Positions 42,515 to 50,947 of a stretch of 53,593 bases of DNA are shown here, piece after piece. The notes under the pieces were generated by a model. The model did no database searches. It was not told where the DNA came from and saw only the letters and a list, made by a program, of their open reading frames with translations. How positions within the stretch are numbered: the first letter of the stretch is position 1; every line of letters begins with the position of its first letter. The position numbers and the translations under genes are program-made. Source of the stretch: a bacterium BMS3Abin03 (lineage in GTDB: Bacteria > Bacteroidota > Ignavibacteria > Ignavibacteriales > Ignavibacteriaceae); assembly GCA_022340715.1 (NCBI GenBank), contig JAJDNK010000170.1, positions 1-53,593 of the forward strand, in the 5' to 3' direction.

Positions 42515-44176
42515 ATGAGTACAATAGGTTTATCATTCGTCGATTGGCTCATAATTGCAATCTATTTTGCATTTGTGCTTGGTATCGGATTCTATCTTAA
42601 AAGATTTACTAAAAACGAAGAAGACTTTTTTCTTGCCGGAAGAAAAAATAGTGCCTGGGTTGCAGGACTGGCATTTCTTTCGGCAAACCTTGGTGCACTT
42701 GAACTTCTTGGAATGACAGGGAACACTTTCAAATATGGAATGTACGTTGCTCACTTTTATTGGATAGGAGCTATACCGGCAATGCTATTCCTTGGCATTT
42801 TTATGATGCCGTTTTATTACAGTTCTAAAATTAAATCTATCCCGGGTTACCTTAAATTACGATTTGATGAAAAGACCCGTGTATTAAACGGTATTGCATT
42901 CGGAATAATGACTTTGCTTGTTTCAGGAATTAATCTTTATGCAATGGCGTTGGTTCTTCATACGTTTCTCGGATGGAATTGGGATTTAAGTATGTGGATG
43001 TCTGCAGTTACTGTTGCAATCTATGTTACTATGAGTGGATTACTTTCAGCTATTTTCACTGAAATAATTCAATTCTTCCTGATCTGGTTCGGGTTATTTT
43101 TAGTTTCGATACTTGGCATAATTGAAATAGGAAGCGTACAAGAAATATTTGCGAGAATTCCGGAATCTTTTAATACGCTTTGGTCTACATCGGGAAATCC
43201 TGCTGATAATGGAATGTTGATTAGTTGGGGAGGTATTGTTTTGGGTTTAGGTTTTGTACTTTCTTTTGGATACTGGACTACGGATTTTCTTGTGGTTCAA
43301 AGAGCTTTTAGCGCCAAGGATCTTAAAACAGCAAGGATGACTCCTATAGTTGCTTCATTCTTTAAGATGGCAATTCCATTCATTGTAATTCTGGCCGGCC
43401 TAATTGCATTAATACTTGCTAATGATCCCAAATCAGGTTTTCATTTATTAAGCGATGGAAACCAGGTTAATTATGATTCTGCTCTTCCGTTACTTATTGC
43501 TAGATATTATCCATCAGGACTTGTTGGTCTAGGTGTTACAGCACTGCTCGCAGGTTTTATGGCAGGACAAGCTGGAAACATAAGCGCTTTCAACACAGTC
43601 TGGACTTACGATATTTATAAATCAGTTATAAATAAGAATGCTTCAGATACGCATTTACTCTGGATGGGAAGGGCGGCTACAATAGCGGGAGTAATTATTA
43701 GTTTGATCACAGCTTACTGGGCAAAAAGTTTTCCAAGTATTATGGATTATATGCAGGCTATTTTCTCATGGGTAAATGCACCATTGTTTGCGACAATGCT
43801 GCTGGGAATGTTTGTAATATGGATTACACCAAACGGTGCTTTCTGGGGATTGGTTCTTGGAATGGGCTCATCATTTACATTGTATCTGGCTGCAAAATTT
43901 AACTGGATTAGTGCCAGCTTAATTACTCTCTCAGATGTTTCAAGTGACATGGCAGTTAATTTCTGGCGAGCATGGTGGGCGTGGGTAATCTGTTTTATAG
44001 CAACAATATTGATAAGTCTCTTCACAAAGAAACGACCAAAGGAAGAACTGGTTGGACTTGTTAAAGGTTTAACTCCGGCAACGGTAGATCACGAAGCCAG
44101 TCTATTCCAGAAACCGGCATTCTGGGCAATTGTATCTTTAGTCGTTCTGGTTATACTTAATATTTATTTTTGGTGA
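42515..44176 (+). CDS. sodium/galactose-type SSS symporter
   Basis: This is an inner-membrane sodium:solute symporter (SLC5/SSS family) of 553 residues with about 14 hydrophobic helices. Typical family segments include YFAFVLGIGFYLKR in helix 1 followed by FFLAGRKNSAWVAGLAFLSANLGALELLG, FGYWTTDFLVVQRAFSAKD, and LLAGFMAGQAGNISAFNTVW. It resembles SglT-like sugar carriers; galactose as substrate is inferred from galK (86 bases upstream) and the GH genes. An AGAGGAAGG ribosome site precedes the ATG. Confidence 0.9.
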   Translation: MSTIGLSFVDWLIIAIYFAFVLGIGFYLKRFTKNEEDFFLAGRKNSAWVAGLAFLSANLGALELLGMTGNTFKYGMYVAHFYWIGAIPAMLFLGIFMMPFYYSSKIKSIPGYLKLRFDEKTRVLNGIAFGIMTLLVSGINLYAMALVLHTFLGWNWDLSMWMSAVTVAIYVTMSGLLSAIFTEIIQFFLIWFGLFLVSILGIIEIGSVQEIFARIPESFNTLWSTSGNPADNGMLISWGGIVLGLGFVLSFGYWTTDFLVVQRAFSAKDLKTARMTPIVASFFKMAIPFIVILAGLIALILANDPKSGFHLLSDGNQVNYDSALPLLIARYYPSGLVGLGVTALLAGFMAGQAGNISAFNTVWTYDIYKSVINKNASDTHLLWMGRAATIAGVIISLITAYWAKSFPSIMDYMQAIFSWVNAPLFATMLLGMFVIWITPNGAFWGLVLGMGSSFTLYLAAKFNWISASLITLSDVSSDMAVNFWRAWWAWVICFIATILISLFTKKRPKEELVGLVKGLTPATVDHEASLFQKPAFWAIVSLVVLVILNIYFW

Positions 44177-44188
44177 TACGGAGGAAAT

Positions 44189-44392
44189 ATGAAACCAATA
44201 TGGTATTTCGTCGGATTAATTTTATTCATAATGGGTTTATTATTAGTTATTTCGGGATTACTGAACCTCTCATCTGCTACTGAGGCTAAAACTGTTTTAC
44301 CACATCTACATGCAGATATTTGGTGGGGAGCTTTAATGATGATAGTAGGTTTGATATACATTATTAAGAATAGAAAAGTAAAAATCGAGTAG
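44189..44392 (+). CDS. small two-helix membrane protein
   Basis: The protein has 67 residues with two membrane helices (about 5-27 and 44-60), joined by a short loop containing HLHADIWWG, and a basic C-terminus (KNRKVKIE). The ATG has a GGAGG ribosome site and lies 12 bases after the symporter stop. It is therefore very likely translated with the symporter, perhaps as a small accessory subunit. Family unknown. Confidence 0.7.
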   Translation: MKPIWYFVGLILFIMGLLLVISGLLNLSSATEAKTVLPHLHADIWWGALMMIVGLIYIIKNRKVKIE

Positions 44393-44647
44393 ATGCCGTT
44401 CGTTTCAGAAGCTTAACAATATTAGTTCAGTAGGAATCGATTGGTATATTACTTTTTTGAACAGAGCGAAGAAGGAGAGATTTCTCGGATAAAGGTTGAT
44501 ATGTCTTTTTGAGTAAATAAAGGGAAAGAGAACTGCATTGTAAATAAATGTATAGAAGAACTAATAACGAAAATTGATAGGTTGGATTAAATAGTATAAA
44601 TTTTATCTGGAATAATAATTTTTCTGATTCGTAAGGTAACAATAATA

Positions 44648-45043
44648 ATGAGTTTAATTGTTTTCTTACTGTGTTTTGGAATTTGGGGTATTGGTTGGGG
44701 ATTGCTTTGCCTGGTTGTTGCAAGGGAAAAAAATAAGAATCCAGGATTATGGTTATTACTTGGTTTCCTACTTAGTATAGTATCATTCTTTATTTTAATG
44801 AACATTCCAAGTAGTGAAGAAAACACATCAGGTTGTCCGATTTGTAATCATAAAGTTGGTTGGAAGGACCGATATTGTTCTAATTGTGGTGAATTGTTAA
44901 AAGGTGCTCAGATTGAAAATTTTAAAAACAATTATTGTACTAACTGTGGAAAGAAAATAAAAATTGAATACAAATTTTGTCCGAATTGTGGTAGGTTGCT
45001 AATACCCTTAAAATCTTTTGATTTTAAAACGACAGGTGTCTGA
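44648..45043 (+). CDS. membrane protein with two zinc ribbons
   Basis: The protein has 131 residues: two hydrophobic segments (2-24 and 33-51), then two CxxC-x10-CxxC zinc ribbons, C63/C66/C77/C80 and C97/C100/C111/C114. It is likely an inner-membrane protein with its ribbons in the cytoplasm. Function unknown; such proteins are often small regulators or membrane-tethered adaptors. It is one of a tandem pair with the gene at 45201; both starts are preceded by the same GTAAGGTAACA. Confidence 0.7.
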   Translation: MSLIVFLLCFGIWGIGWGLLCLVVAREKNKNPGLWLLLGFLLSIVSFFILMNIPSSEENTSGCPICNHKVGWKDRYCSNCGELLKGAQIENFKNNYCTNCGKKIKIEYKFCPNCGRLLIPLKSFDFKTTGV

Positions 45044-45200
45044 AAATAAATTTTTAACCTTTTTTAATTTATATTCTACTCCAATGCCATTCTATTTTTT
45101 TATACAAATGATTTAAGAATAGTAGTTGATAGCTTGAATTAATTGGCATAAATTTAATAAAGTATTAAATATTTTTTAACTTGTAAGGTAACAGTAAAAG

Positions 45201-45491
45201 ATGAGTATATACTTATTCATACTGTTATATGTAATTTGGGGCATGGGATGGGGATTGCTTTGTTTAGGTATTGCTAAAGAAAAAGATAAAAATCCACAGC
45301 TTTGGTTATTGTTTGGATTTTTATTCAGCTTCGTTGCTTTTCTCTTTTTAATAAGAAAACCGGTCGATGAAGAAAAAACATTCATTTGTCCTTCATGTGG
45401 ATACAGCATTAATGGCAATGATAAATATTGTTCTAATTGCGGTGAATTATTAGAAGAGGAAAAGGATGAACATATTCCCACAAAATTCTAA
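45201..45491 (+). CDS. membrane protein with one zinc ribbon
   Basis: The protein has 96 residues and is a paralogue of the preceding gene. It has the same two membrane segments (WGMGWGLLCLGIAKEKDKNP) and a single zinc ribbon with cysteines at 63, 66, 77 and 80, exactly the positions of the first ribbon in its neighbour. The second ribbon is absent. It ends 42 bases before the 3' end of the convergent tRNA-Ser. Function unknown. Confidence 0.7.
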   Translation: MSIYLFILLYVIWGMGWGLLCLGIAKEKDKNPQLWLLFGFLFSFVAFLFLIRKPVDEEKTFICPSCGYSINGNDKYCSNCGELLEEEKDEHIPTKF

Positions 45492-45533
45492 GTGGTTTCG
45501 GCAAGAAAATATATATTGAATATAGGATAAGAG

Positions 45534-45620
45534 CGGAGAGGGAGGGATTCGAACCCCCGGAGGACGTGAATCCTCAACGGTTTTCAAGACCGCCGCATTC
45601 AACCACTCTGCCACCTCTCC
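45534..45620 (-). tRNA. tRNA-Ser (anticodon UGA)
   Basis: The minus strand folds as a class II tRNA. The acceptor stem GGAGAGG (45620-45614) pairs with CCTCTCC (45541-45535), with discriminator G at 45534. The anticodon loop contains CTTGAAA (anticodon TGA, reading UCA/UCG codons), a long variable arm follows, and the T-loop is GTTCGAATC. CCA is not encoded; the next bases are CTC. The gene is 87 bases. Confidence 0.96.
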
Positions 45621-45655
45621 TAAAAGGTTTCTCTCTATTTTCAAAGTTTGGGCTA

Positions 45656-45686
45656 CAAATATAGGAATAGTTATATTTTCAACAAA
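45656..45686 (-). promoter_or_regulatory. promoter of tRNA-Ser
   Basis: Read on the minus strand, TTTG (45686-45683), a 19-base spacer and TATATTTG (45663-45656) match the Bacteroidota TTTG-N19-TAnnTTTG promoter exactly. Transcription would start near 45649, about 28 bases before the tRNA 5' end. Confidence 0.65.
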
Positions 45687-45719
45687 GATTAGAATATACA
45701 CTATTCATGAAGGTACATA

Positions 45720-46481
45720 ATGAAAGAACATGATGAGTTCAGAAAGTTTGCCAGGTATCTTGCAGACCTGAGTGCGGGGGTAATCAAGCCATATTTTAGA
45801 ACAAATATTCGTGTGGAACAGAAGAGTGATCAATCACCGGTAACTATAGCAGATAAAAACGCCGAAGAAATAATGCGTAATGAAATAGAAAAAGAGTTTC
45901 CTGAACATGGTATTATCGGGGAAGAATTTGGGAATCATAAAGAAGAAGCAGAATATAAATGGGTTCTGGATCCAATAGACGGAACTAAAAGTTTTATCTG
46001 CGGTATAGCAACTTTCGGAACTTTGATTTCATTATTAAAAGATGGTGAACCGGTTTTGGGTATTATAAATCAGCCTATAATTAATGAATTTCTATATGGA
46101 GATGGAAATACAACCGAATTAAATGGTATAACTGTAAAAGCAAGGAGTTGTAATAAGCTTTCCGATGCTGTTCTTTTAACATCAGATCATCTAATGATTG
46201 AAAAATATCAGGATAAAGATAAATTTGATTCATTAATTAAAAAGATAAGACTTTACAGAACATGGGGCGATTGCTTTGGTTATTATCTGGTTGCAACCGG
46301 CTTTGCAGATATAATGATCGATCCTATTATGTCTGATTGGGATAAGATGGCTTTAATACCAATAATTCGTGGTTCAGGCGGCATTATCTCAGACTATCAG
46401 GGGAATAATCCGGTTACCGGTAATAGTACTATTGCTGCTGCTAAAGGGCTTCACTCCCGGATTATTGAAATGCTTAACTAG
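45720..46481 (+). CDS. HisN-type histidinol-phosphatase/inositol monophosphatase
   Basis: This is a metal-dependent phosphatase of the inositol monophosphatase family, 253 residues. Metal ligands are visible as E68 in GEEFG, D84 and D87 in DPIDGT followed by KSF, and the C-terminal Asp in MSDWDKMAL. The GTKSF ending, as opposed to GTxNF, is the variant found in HisN histidinol-phosphatases, which makes this the best functional guess. However, no other histidine genes are present. It ends at a bidirectional hairpin. Confidence 0.8.
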   Translation: MKEHDEFRKFARYLADLSAGVIKPYFRTNIRVEQKSDQSPVTIADKNAEEIMRNEIEKEFPEHGIIGEEFGNHKEEAEYKWVLDPIDGTKSFICGIATFGTLISLLKDGEPVLGIINQPIINEFLYGDGNTTELNGITVKARSCNKLSDAVLLTSDHLMIEKYQDKDKFDSLIKKIRLYRTWGDCFGYYLVATGFADIMIDPIMSDWDKMALIPIIRGSGGIISDYQGNNPVTGNSTIAAAKGLHSRIIEMLN

Positions 46482-46510
46482 AAAGGGAAGGAAAGTTTCT
46501 GTAAATAAAA

Positions 46511-46538
46511 AACCCCGATGAAAATTATCAACGGGGTT
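46511..46538. terminator. bidirectional terminator after hisN-like gene
   Basis: AACCCCG (46511-46517) pairs with CGGGGTT (46532-46538) around a 14-base interior that can extend the stem by GAT/ATC. An A-run precedes and T-rich sequence follows. It sits between the convergent hisN-like gene and the minus-strand envelope operon and probably serves both. Confidence 0.8.
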
Positions 46539-46557
46539 ATTATTAGAGCTGAATGAG

Positions 46558-47718
46558 TTATAACGAGGAGCCCATCTTCATTCTCATGTTAAAGAATATC
46601 TTTATCACGCCAAATTTTCCCTCTGAATTTCGAGATAAAATAATTGATGGACCTATAGAAAATGCACTGAATGCCCAGCTTTCAGCAATCTTTTGTACAG
46701 TCAAATTTATTAAGTACTCCGGATTTCGGTATTTACCTGTTGGCATTGCATCGAACCATAGATCAAACGTACTGCCTGCTAAAGACATTTCTCTAAAATC
46801 AAATCCTAAATGCCATTCATCCACATACTGAGCAACGTAAAATCTTCCACGGGTGGAGCCAAGTATCTCTATGGGATACCGTAATTCCCAATTCACGTAA
46901 GATCCTTCAAGTATTCTTGCCTGATACTTTACACCGCCGGTATCATCGAGTACAATAGTAGCATGGTTTGTGTTCAGGTATGAATCTCTTTTCTGAGGAG
47001 TAACATCATCCAGTACACTCAGGTAACTCACCTCAAAAAAGTTACCAAAGGGAAAAACATAACCAAGTTGCAGGCCGGAAGTTACAATCAAATTGTTGTG
47101 ATTCTCTGTGCTGAAAGTATTGATTAATGCATCAATATTTGTAAATGCACCACCATAGGCACCAAGTATGTGAAAGTTTGCCTCAATAAAATTTGTATTA
47201 AGCGGGCCTTCATAACGAGTTCCAACACCAAATGAAAGACCGATATCCCGTTTTAAAGGAATTCCGAATCTTTCTCCTCCAAAAAGCTGGAAAAATGGAT
47301 TTATATACCAGAGTGTTGAGGATATTTGTTGCTTGGTTGGTGGTTGTGCCAGTTTGTTGATCTTAATCTTTTCAACTACTCGTGTAAATACACTGCCGTA
47401 ATTTATAGTCTCTTCAAGATTTATTTTAAAAGGATAGGTAATCACTCTTGCTCTTATTTCCGGTGAAAGTGCAAGAAACGGATATAGAGAACCCTTAATT
47501 GAAATAGTTTGATTATTAGGATCACGTAAATCCGCAATTATTTCTGCCTTGGGATCGGGAGGATCAATAAATAATTCCTGTTGGATATGAATAAATAAAC
47601 TATCATCAAGTGGTTCCATTTGGAAGTAATTAATTGGTTCCTCTTCCTGGGCAAGGACAGAACTAAAAGCAGGTAAGAGGCAAACAATTAAGAAGATGAA
47701 GAAGTATTTTTGTCTCAT
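46558..47718 (-). CDS. outer-membrane barrel protein of envelope operon
   Basis: This is an exported protein of 386 residues with a signal peptide (1-23, ending VLAQ). The N-terminal 100 residues are not barrel-like and carry a negatively charged stretch followed by ADLRDPNNQTISIKGS. From about 120 onward the sequence alternates hydrophobic and polar residues in strand-sized pieces (LSFGVGTRYEG, EANFHILGAY, GLQLGYVFPFG) up to the final KIFFNMRMKM. It is the last gene of a three-gene unit, 17 bases after the single-TM protein. An outer-membrane component of a trans-envelope complex is the likely role; I do not recognise the family. Confidence 0.65.
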   Translation of the reverse strand: MRQKYFFIFLIVCLLPAFSSVLAQEEEPINYFQMEPLDDSLFIHIQQELFIDPPDPKAEIIADLRDPNNQTISIKGSLYPFLALSPEIRARVITYPFKINLEETINYGSVFTRVVEKIKINKLAQPPTKQQISSTLWYINPFFQLFGGERFGIPLKRDIGLSFGVGTRYEGPLNTNFIEANFHILGAYGGAFTNIDALINTFSTENHNNLIVTSGLQLGYVFPFGNFFEVSYLSVLDDVTPQKRDSYLNTNHATIVLDDTGGVKYQARILEGSYVNWELRYPIEILGSTRGRFYVAQYVDEWHLGFDFREMSLAGSTFDLWFDAMPTGKYRNPEYLINLTVQKIAESWAFSAFSIGPSIILSRNSEGKFGVIKIFFNMRMKMGSSL

Positions 47719-47735
47719 TGATCTATCATTATTTG

Positions 47736-48689
47736 TTATTTAGAAAAGTCGGTAAAGAAAAATGAGTCTCCTACCTGTACGCGATCTTTTGTTCTCTCGT
47801 CTACTACTGTGAAAAAGAAATTTGCTTTATATCTTCCATCAGCTTCCTGCAGATCTCCGTGGCGATCAATCCAATCATCATACTGCTGTTCGGTTGCTGC
47901 AAGTCTTAAGGATACGTTATAAACCGGATTACCTTTCGAATCTTTTTGCGGTCCTGAAACAGAAATCGGACCTGAGTACGTCACTTTTAGTTGATCTGGT
48001 CTCAGATCTATTATGGTAACTGTAAATGCCGTAATTCTCTGGAGTTCCCTTACATATATATCAGAGGTATTCATTTTCGTTGTAACACGATCAATCTTAA
48101 CTTGGGGAGGAGCATTAGGAATTACTTTAATCCGTTCCTCCTGTGTACCAAATTTAAGAACAACTTCATTCTGATCAGTTAAATCAAAACGTCTTTCAGT
48201 TCCGGGTGGAATTGCTACAATTGGTGTCGTTAAGTTTTTAGGATCGTAAATATATGTTGTAACATCACCGCGGTTTGTTGCTTCATTCCATGTGTTCTGA
48301 ATAAATGTTTGTTTAAGTGAAATGGGTGATTGAAGCTTAGTTTGTTCCTCTATGATTTCTTTTTCTGGTTCTTTTTCTTCAGGAGGTTGTTCTTTTATCT
48401 GTTCCTTTAAAACCTGAACACGCCTATTTAAACTTGCTAGTTGTTCTTTTAACTCCTGGTTTTCTTCAACCACATTTGGATCTATCTGTATGCTGAAATC
48501 CACACCAAGTGAATATAGAGAATCAAGAATAGCAACAAGAGAATCTCGGACATTTATATTAACTGTTTCATCTTCAGGAGCAACACGTTTCAGATTGATA
48601 TCAGCGCCTTTCAACGCAAGCACTGTTATAATAAATATATATAGTACCTGGTAAATAACAAACTTACTGTCTCTGTTTCTATTTATCAT
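47736..48689 (-). CDS. single-TM periplasmic protein, GldM-like N-terminus
   Basis: The protein has 317 residues. A membrane helix (10-27, VIYQVLYIFIITVLALKG) follows a short cytoplasmic N-terminus. A coiled coil (about 72-98) and a Pro/Glu-rich linker (98-115) come next, then a beta-rich periplasmic domain (120-317). The helix with LALKGADI resembles the GldM/PorM start, where a helix ending in ALNVS leads into the periplasm. GldM itself is about 510 residues, so this would be a short, diverged relative at best. It lies 15 bases after the multi-TM gene and 17 before the barrel gene. A periplasmic link of a membrane complex is inferred. Confidence 0.55.
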   Translation of the reverse strand: MINRNRDSKFVIYQVLYIFIITVLALKGADINLKRVAPEDETVNINVRDSLVAILDSLYSLGVDFSIQIDPNVVEENQELKEQLASLNRRVQVLKEQIKEQPPEEKEPEKEIIEEQTKLQSPISLKQTFIQNTWNEATNRGDVTTYIYDPKNLTTPIVAIPPGTERRFDLTDQNEVVLKFGTQEERIKVIPNAPPQVKIDRVTTKMNTSDIYVRELQRITAFTVTIIDLRPDQLKVTYSGPISVSGPQKDSKGNPVYNVSLRLAATEQQYDDWIDRHGDLQEADGRYKANFFFTVVDERTKDRVQVGDSFFFTDFSK

Positions 48690-48704
48690 TTTTAAAAATC
48701 GCTT

Positions 48705-49688
48705 TTATTTTTTAACAACTATTGCTTCTAAATGCTTTAACCCCGAAATGGTTCTTTCGTCTGTAAGAGAATTAGATGCCTGGGTTATCGAGGTAGCAAG
48801 TGTAGTAAGTTCGCGGATTTTTTCAGAACTAACATGCTGACTACCGTTTAATTTATCCATTATCTCCTGAATAGATGAAAGATTTTTCAGCATTAAACCA
48901 CTCAACTTGGCACTATGTTCCAATAGGTTTTTGTACTGGGACATTTCTTCTACTGACATTTCGTTTCTTCCGAAACTTGGGGTTTCCTGGTTTAATTGTT
49001 TCATTAAACTTTTGGAATTTTCTATTTGTATACGTGAGAAATATTTATCCCTGAGATCTCTCACATGATTAACAACATTTTGAAATTCTACACCAAGCTG
49101 GTCGAGAACCGGCTCAAACAATTTACCGATTGCAAGCACTATCAAAGCTTTAATTTCAAACGGTACCGAGATACCAAGAAAAACTTCTTCTCCCATTCTT
49201 ATACTTATCAGAAGTATTGCAGCGCCAATCAAGGGAAGGGCAGTTGAAATGCTGTCTATTACGCTTGTTGCTGCTTGTATTAGTCTATCAATTGTCTCGG
49301 ACGCCGGCGTACGGATGATTTCGATTTTTAGTTTGCTGTAAGATAGATACGCCATAAACACAAATAGTCCATAGGTCACTACTGGTAGCCACCAGAACGT
49401 ATATGGCTCAAAGTTCTCTACTGGTGGTTTCCAGTTGGGGAATAAAGATTGTGCAAGGTCATAGGTAATGTTCCCTAAAAACGGAACTTTTGAAACATCA
49501 AGAAAGAAAGAAACAATAAGTGCTACAAAAGATATTATCGCAGGTTTAACAACCAGTGAAAATCTGATCTTACTTACTGCCGATCGGGTGTAACTATCCA
49601 ACTCTTCTTCCAAACCATCCTTAATCATTCCGTTAGTATCGAACAGTTGTGTGCCCAATTCCTCGGGCTTATTTTTTGCTTTGAGCAT
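48705..49688 (-). CDS. multi-TM inner-membrane protein of envelope operon
   Basis: The protein has 327 residues: a 40-residue charged N-terminus and four hydrophobic segments (about 44-64, 98-117, 146-165 and 172-190). A C-terminal cytoplasmic region of about 130 residues that looks fully helical follows (HVRDLRDKYFSRIQIENSK through ISGLKHLEAIVVKK). The third helix has STALPLIGAAILLIS, faintly like the MotA/TolQ/ExbB pattern of energised motors, and the layout of helices plus a long helical tail resembles GldL. No family is certain. It is the first gene of the three-gene envelope operon. Confidence 0.55.
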   Translation of the reverse strand: MLKAKNKPEELGTQLFDTNGMIKDGLEEELDSYTRSAVSKIRFSLVVKPAIISFVALIVSFFLDVSKVPFLGNITYDLAQSLFPNWKPPVENFEPYTFWWLPVVTYGLFVFMAYLSYSKLKIEIIRTPASETIDRLIQAATSVIDSISTALPLIGAAILLISIRMGEEVFLGISVPFEIKALIVLAIGKLFEPVLDQLGVEFQNVVNHVRDLRDKYFSRIQIENSKSLMKQLNQETPSFGRNEMSVEEMSQYKNLLEHSAKLSGLMLKNLSSIQEIMDKLNGSQHVSSEKIRELTTLATSITQASNSLTDERTISGLKHLEAIVVKK

Positions 49689-50251
49689 CAGTTACCTCAA
49701 ATTGGATTGATTGTTAAAAAATGTCCTAAAAATATAGTCATTATTGCGCTCGTCTGACAAGATAATTAATCAGTATAAATGAACGAATAAATTTCAATTT
49801 CGACTTAAAACGATTTTATTTATCAGTTAAGACAATTATCATACCAATGGAATATGATACTTAAATAGGCCTTTACTGCAATATTGTTATGCTAATAATT
49901 GCCGGAGCATTGATAATTTTTGCTTTATGCCGGTTAATTACGCTTTTGTCATAAATATTTATAGCTGCAGATTTCTTATTAGATCCTAAGTAATTTTAAG
50001 GTCACTGTTTATTCATTCAATTGTCGATTCTTAGGGATAGTATTTATTAAAGTTTGCAGTTTATTTTTTCAAATCTGTAAAAATACTGAACATTCATTGG
50101 ATTATTCGGGTAAATATTACACTCCGCTTTTTCTATTAAGTTTTCAAATAGTAAAGCATAATTCAAAATACTTCCTGTATGTTTAGATGTTTAAACTAAA
50201 TGAATTAATTGTTACTTTTTTAATTGATTATCCATAATAAAATTCTGTTAG
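49689..50251. other. 563-base divergent gene-free stretch
   Basis: This stretch lies between the envelope operon and the GT2 gene. It is highly AT-rich, with stops in all frames, no ORF with coding character and no hairpin of note. Promoters of both divergent units must lie here, but no full TTTG-N19-21-TAnnTTTG match is visible on either strand. Confidence 0.4.
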
Positions 50252-50947
50252 TTGAAAACATCTGTTATTATTCCTGCGTTTAATGAAGAAAAATCAATTG
50301 GTAAGGTAATCAACGATTTACCCTCCAATATTATTTCTGAAATCATAGTTGTGGATAACAATTCAACTGATAACACAGGTAAAGCAGCAGCAAAATCAGG
50401 AGCAACGGTTTTGTTTGAAGGGACAAAAGGTTACGGTGTTGCATGTCTTAAAGGGATCGAATATTTAAAGGGAAAAAATTGCGGTATTGTCGTATTTTTA
50501 GATGGTGATTACAGTGATTACCCGGAAGAGATTATCGAATTAATAAAGCCAATAGAATACAATCAGTTTGATTTTGTTTTGGGCAGCAGGGTATTGGGAA
50601 AAAGAGAAAAAGGTTCACTTCCATTTCAATCCAGGATCGGTAGTGTTGTTGCAGGGTCTCTGATGAATTTATTCTGGCATATCAAATATACTGACCTTGG
50701 TCCCTTCAGAGCCATCAGGTTTGATAAACTGATAGAATTGAACATGAAGGACAAATGGTTCGGCTGGACGGTTGAGATGCAAATCAAAGCAGCTAAAAAG
50801 AAATTCAGAATATTGGAAATTCCTGTAAGTTACCGCAAGCGGATAGGTGAATCGAAAGTTACCGGTACTTTAAAGGGAACATTTATGGCAAGCGTAATAA
50901 TTTTAAAAACTATTTTCATTGAAGTAATTAAAGGCAGAAAACTCTAA
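50252..50947 (+). CDS. GT2 family glycosyltransferase (DPM1-like)
   Basis: This is a soluble GT-A glycosyltransferase of 231 residues. The nucleotide-binding start is SVIIPAFNEEKSIGKV, with IIVVDNNSTDNT and the metal-binding DGD at 84-86. DLGPFRAIRFD and PVSYRKRIGESKVTGT are typical of polyprenyl-phosphate-mannose/glucose synthase-like members. The start must be the TTG at 50252 because the codon just before it is a TAG stop and the conserved core begins at residue 3. It has no membrane helices. Its stop codon is followed immediately and in the same frame by the next gene. Confidence 0.88.
   Translation: MKTSVIIPAFNEEKSIGKVINDLPSNIISEIIVVDNNSTDNTGKAAAKSGATVLFEGTKGYGVACLKGIEYLKGKNCGIVVFLDGDYSDYPEEIIELIKPIEYNQFDFVLGSRVLGKREKGSLPFQSRIGSVVAGSLMNLFWHIKYTDLGPFRAIRFDKLIELNMKDKWFGWTVEMQIKAAKKKFRILEIPVSYRKRIGESKVTGTLKGTFMASVIILKTIFIEVIKGRKL

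Larger units (their letters stand above)
44631..45491 (+). repeat. tandem gene duplication with leader
   Basis: The two zinc-ribbon genes are about 550 bases apart and share their leader GTAAGGTAACA (44631-44641 and 45183-45193) and similar AT-rich upstream sequence as well as coding similarity. The duplication therefore included the promoter-proximal region. Confidence 0.6.
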
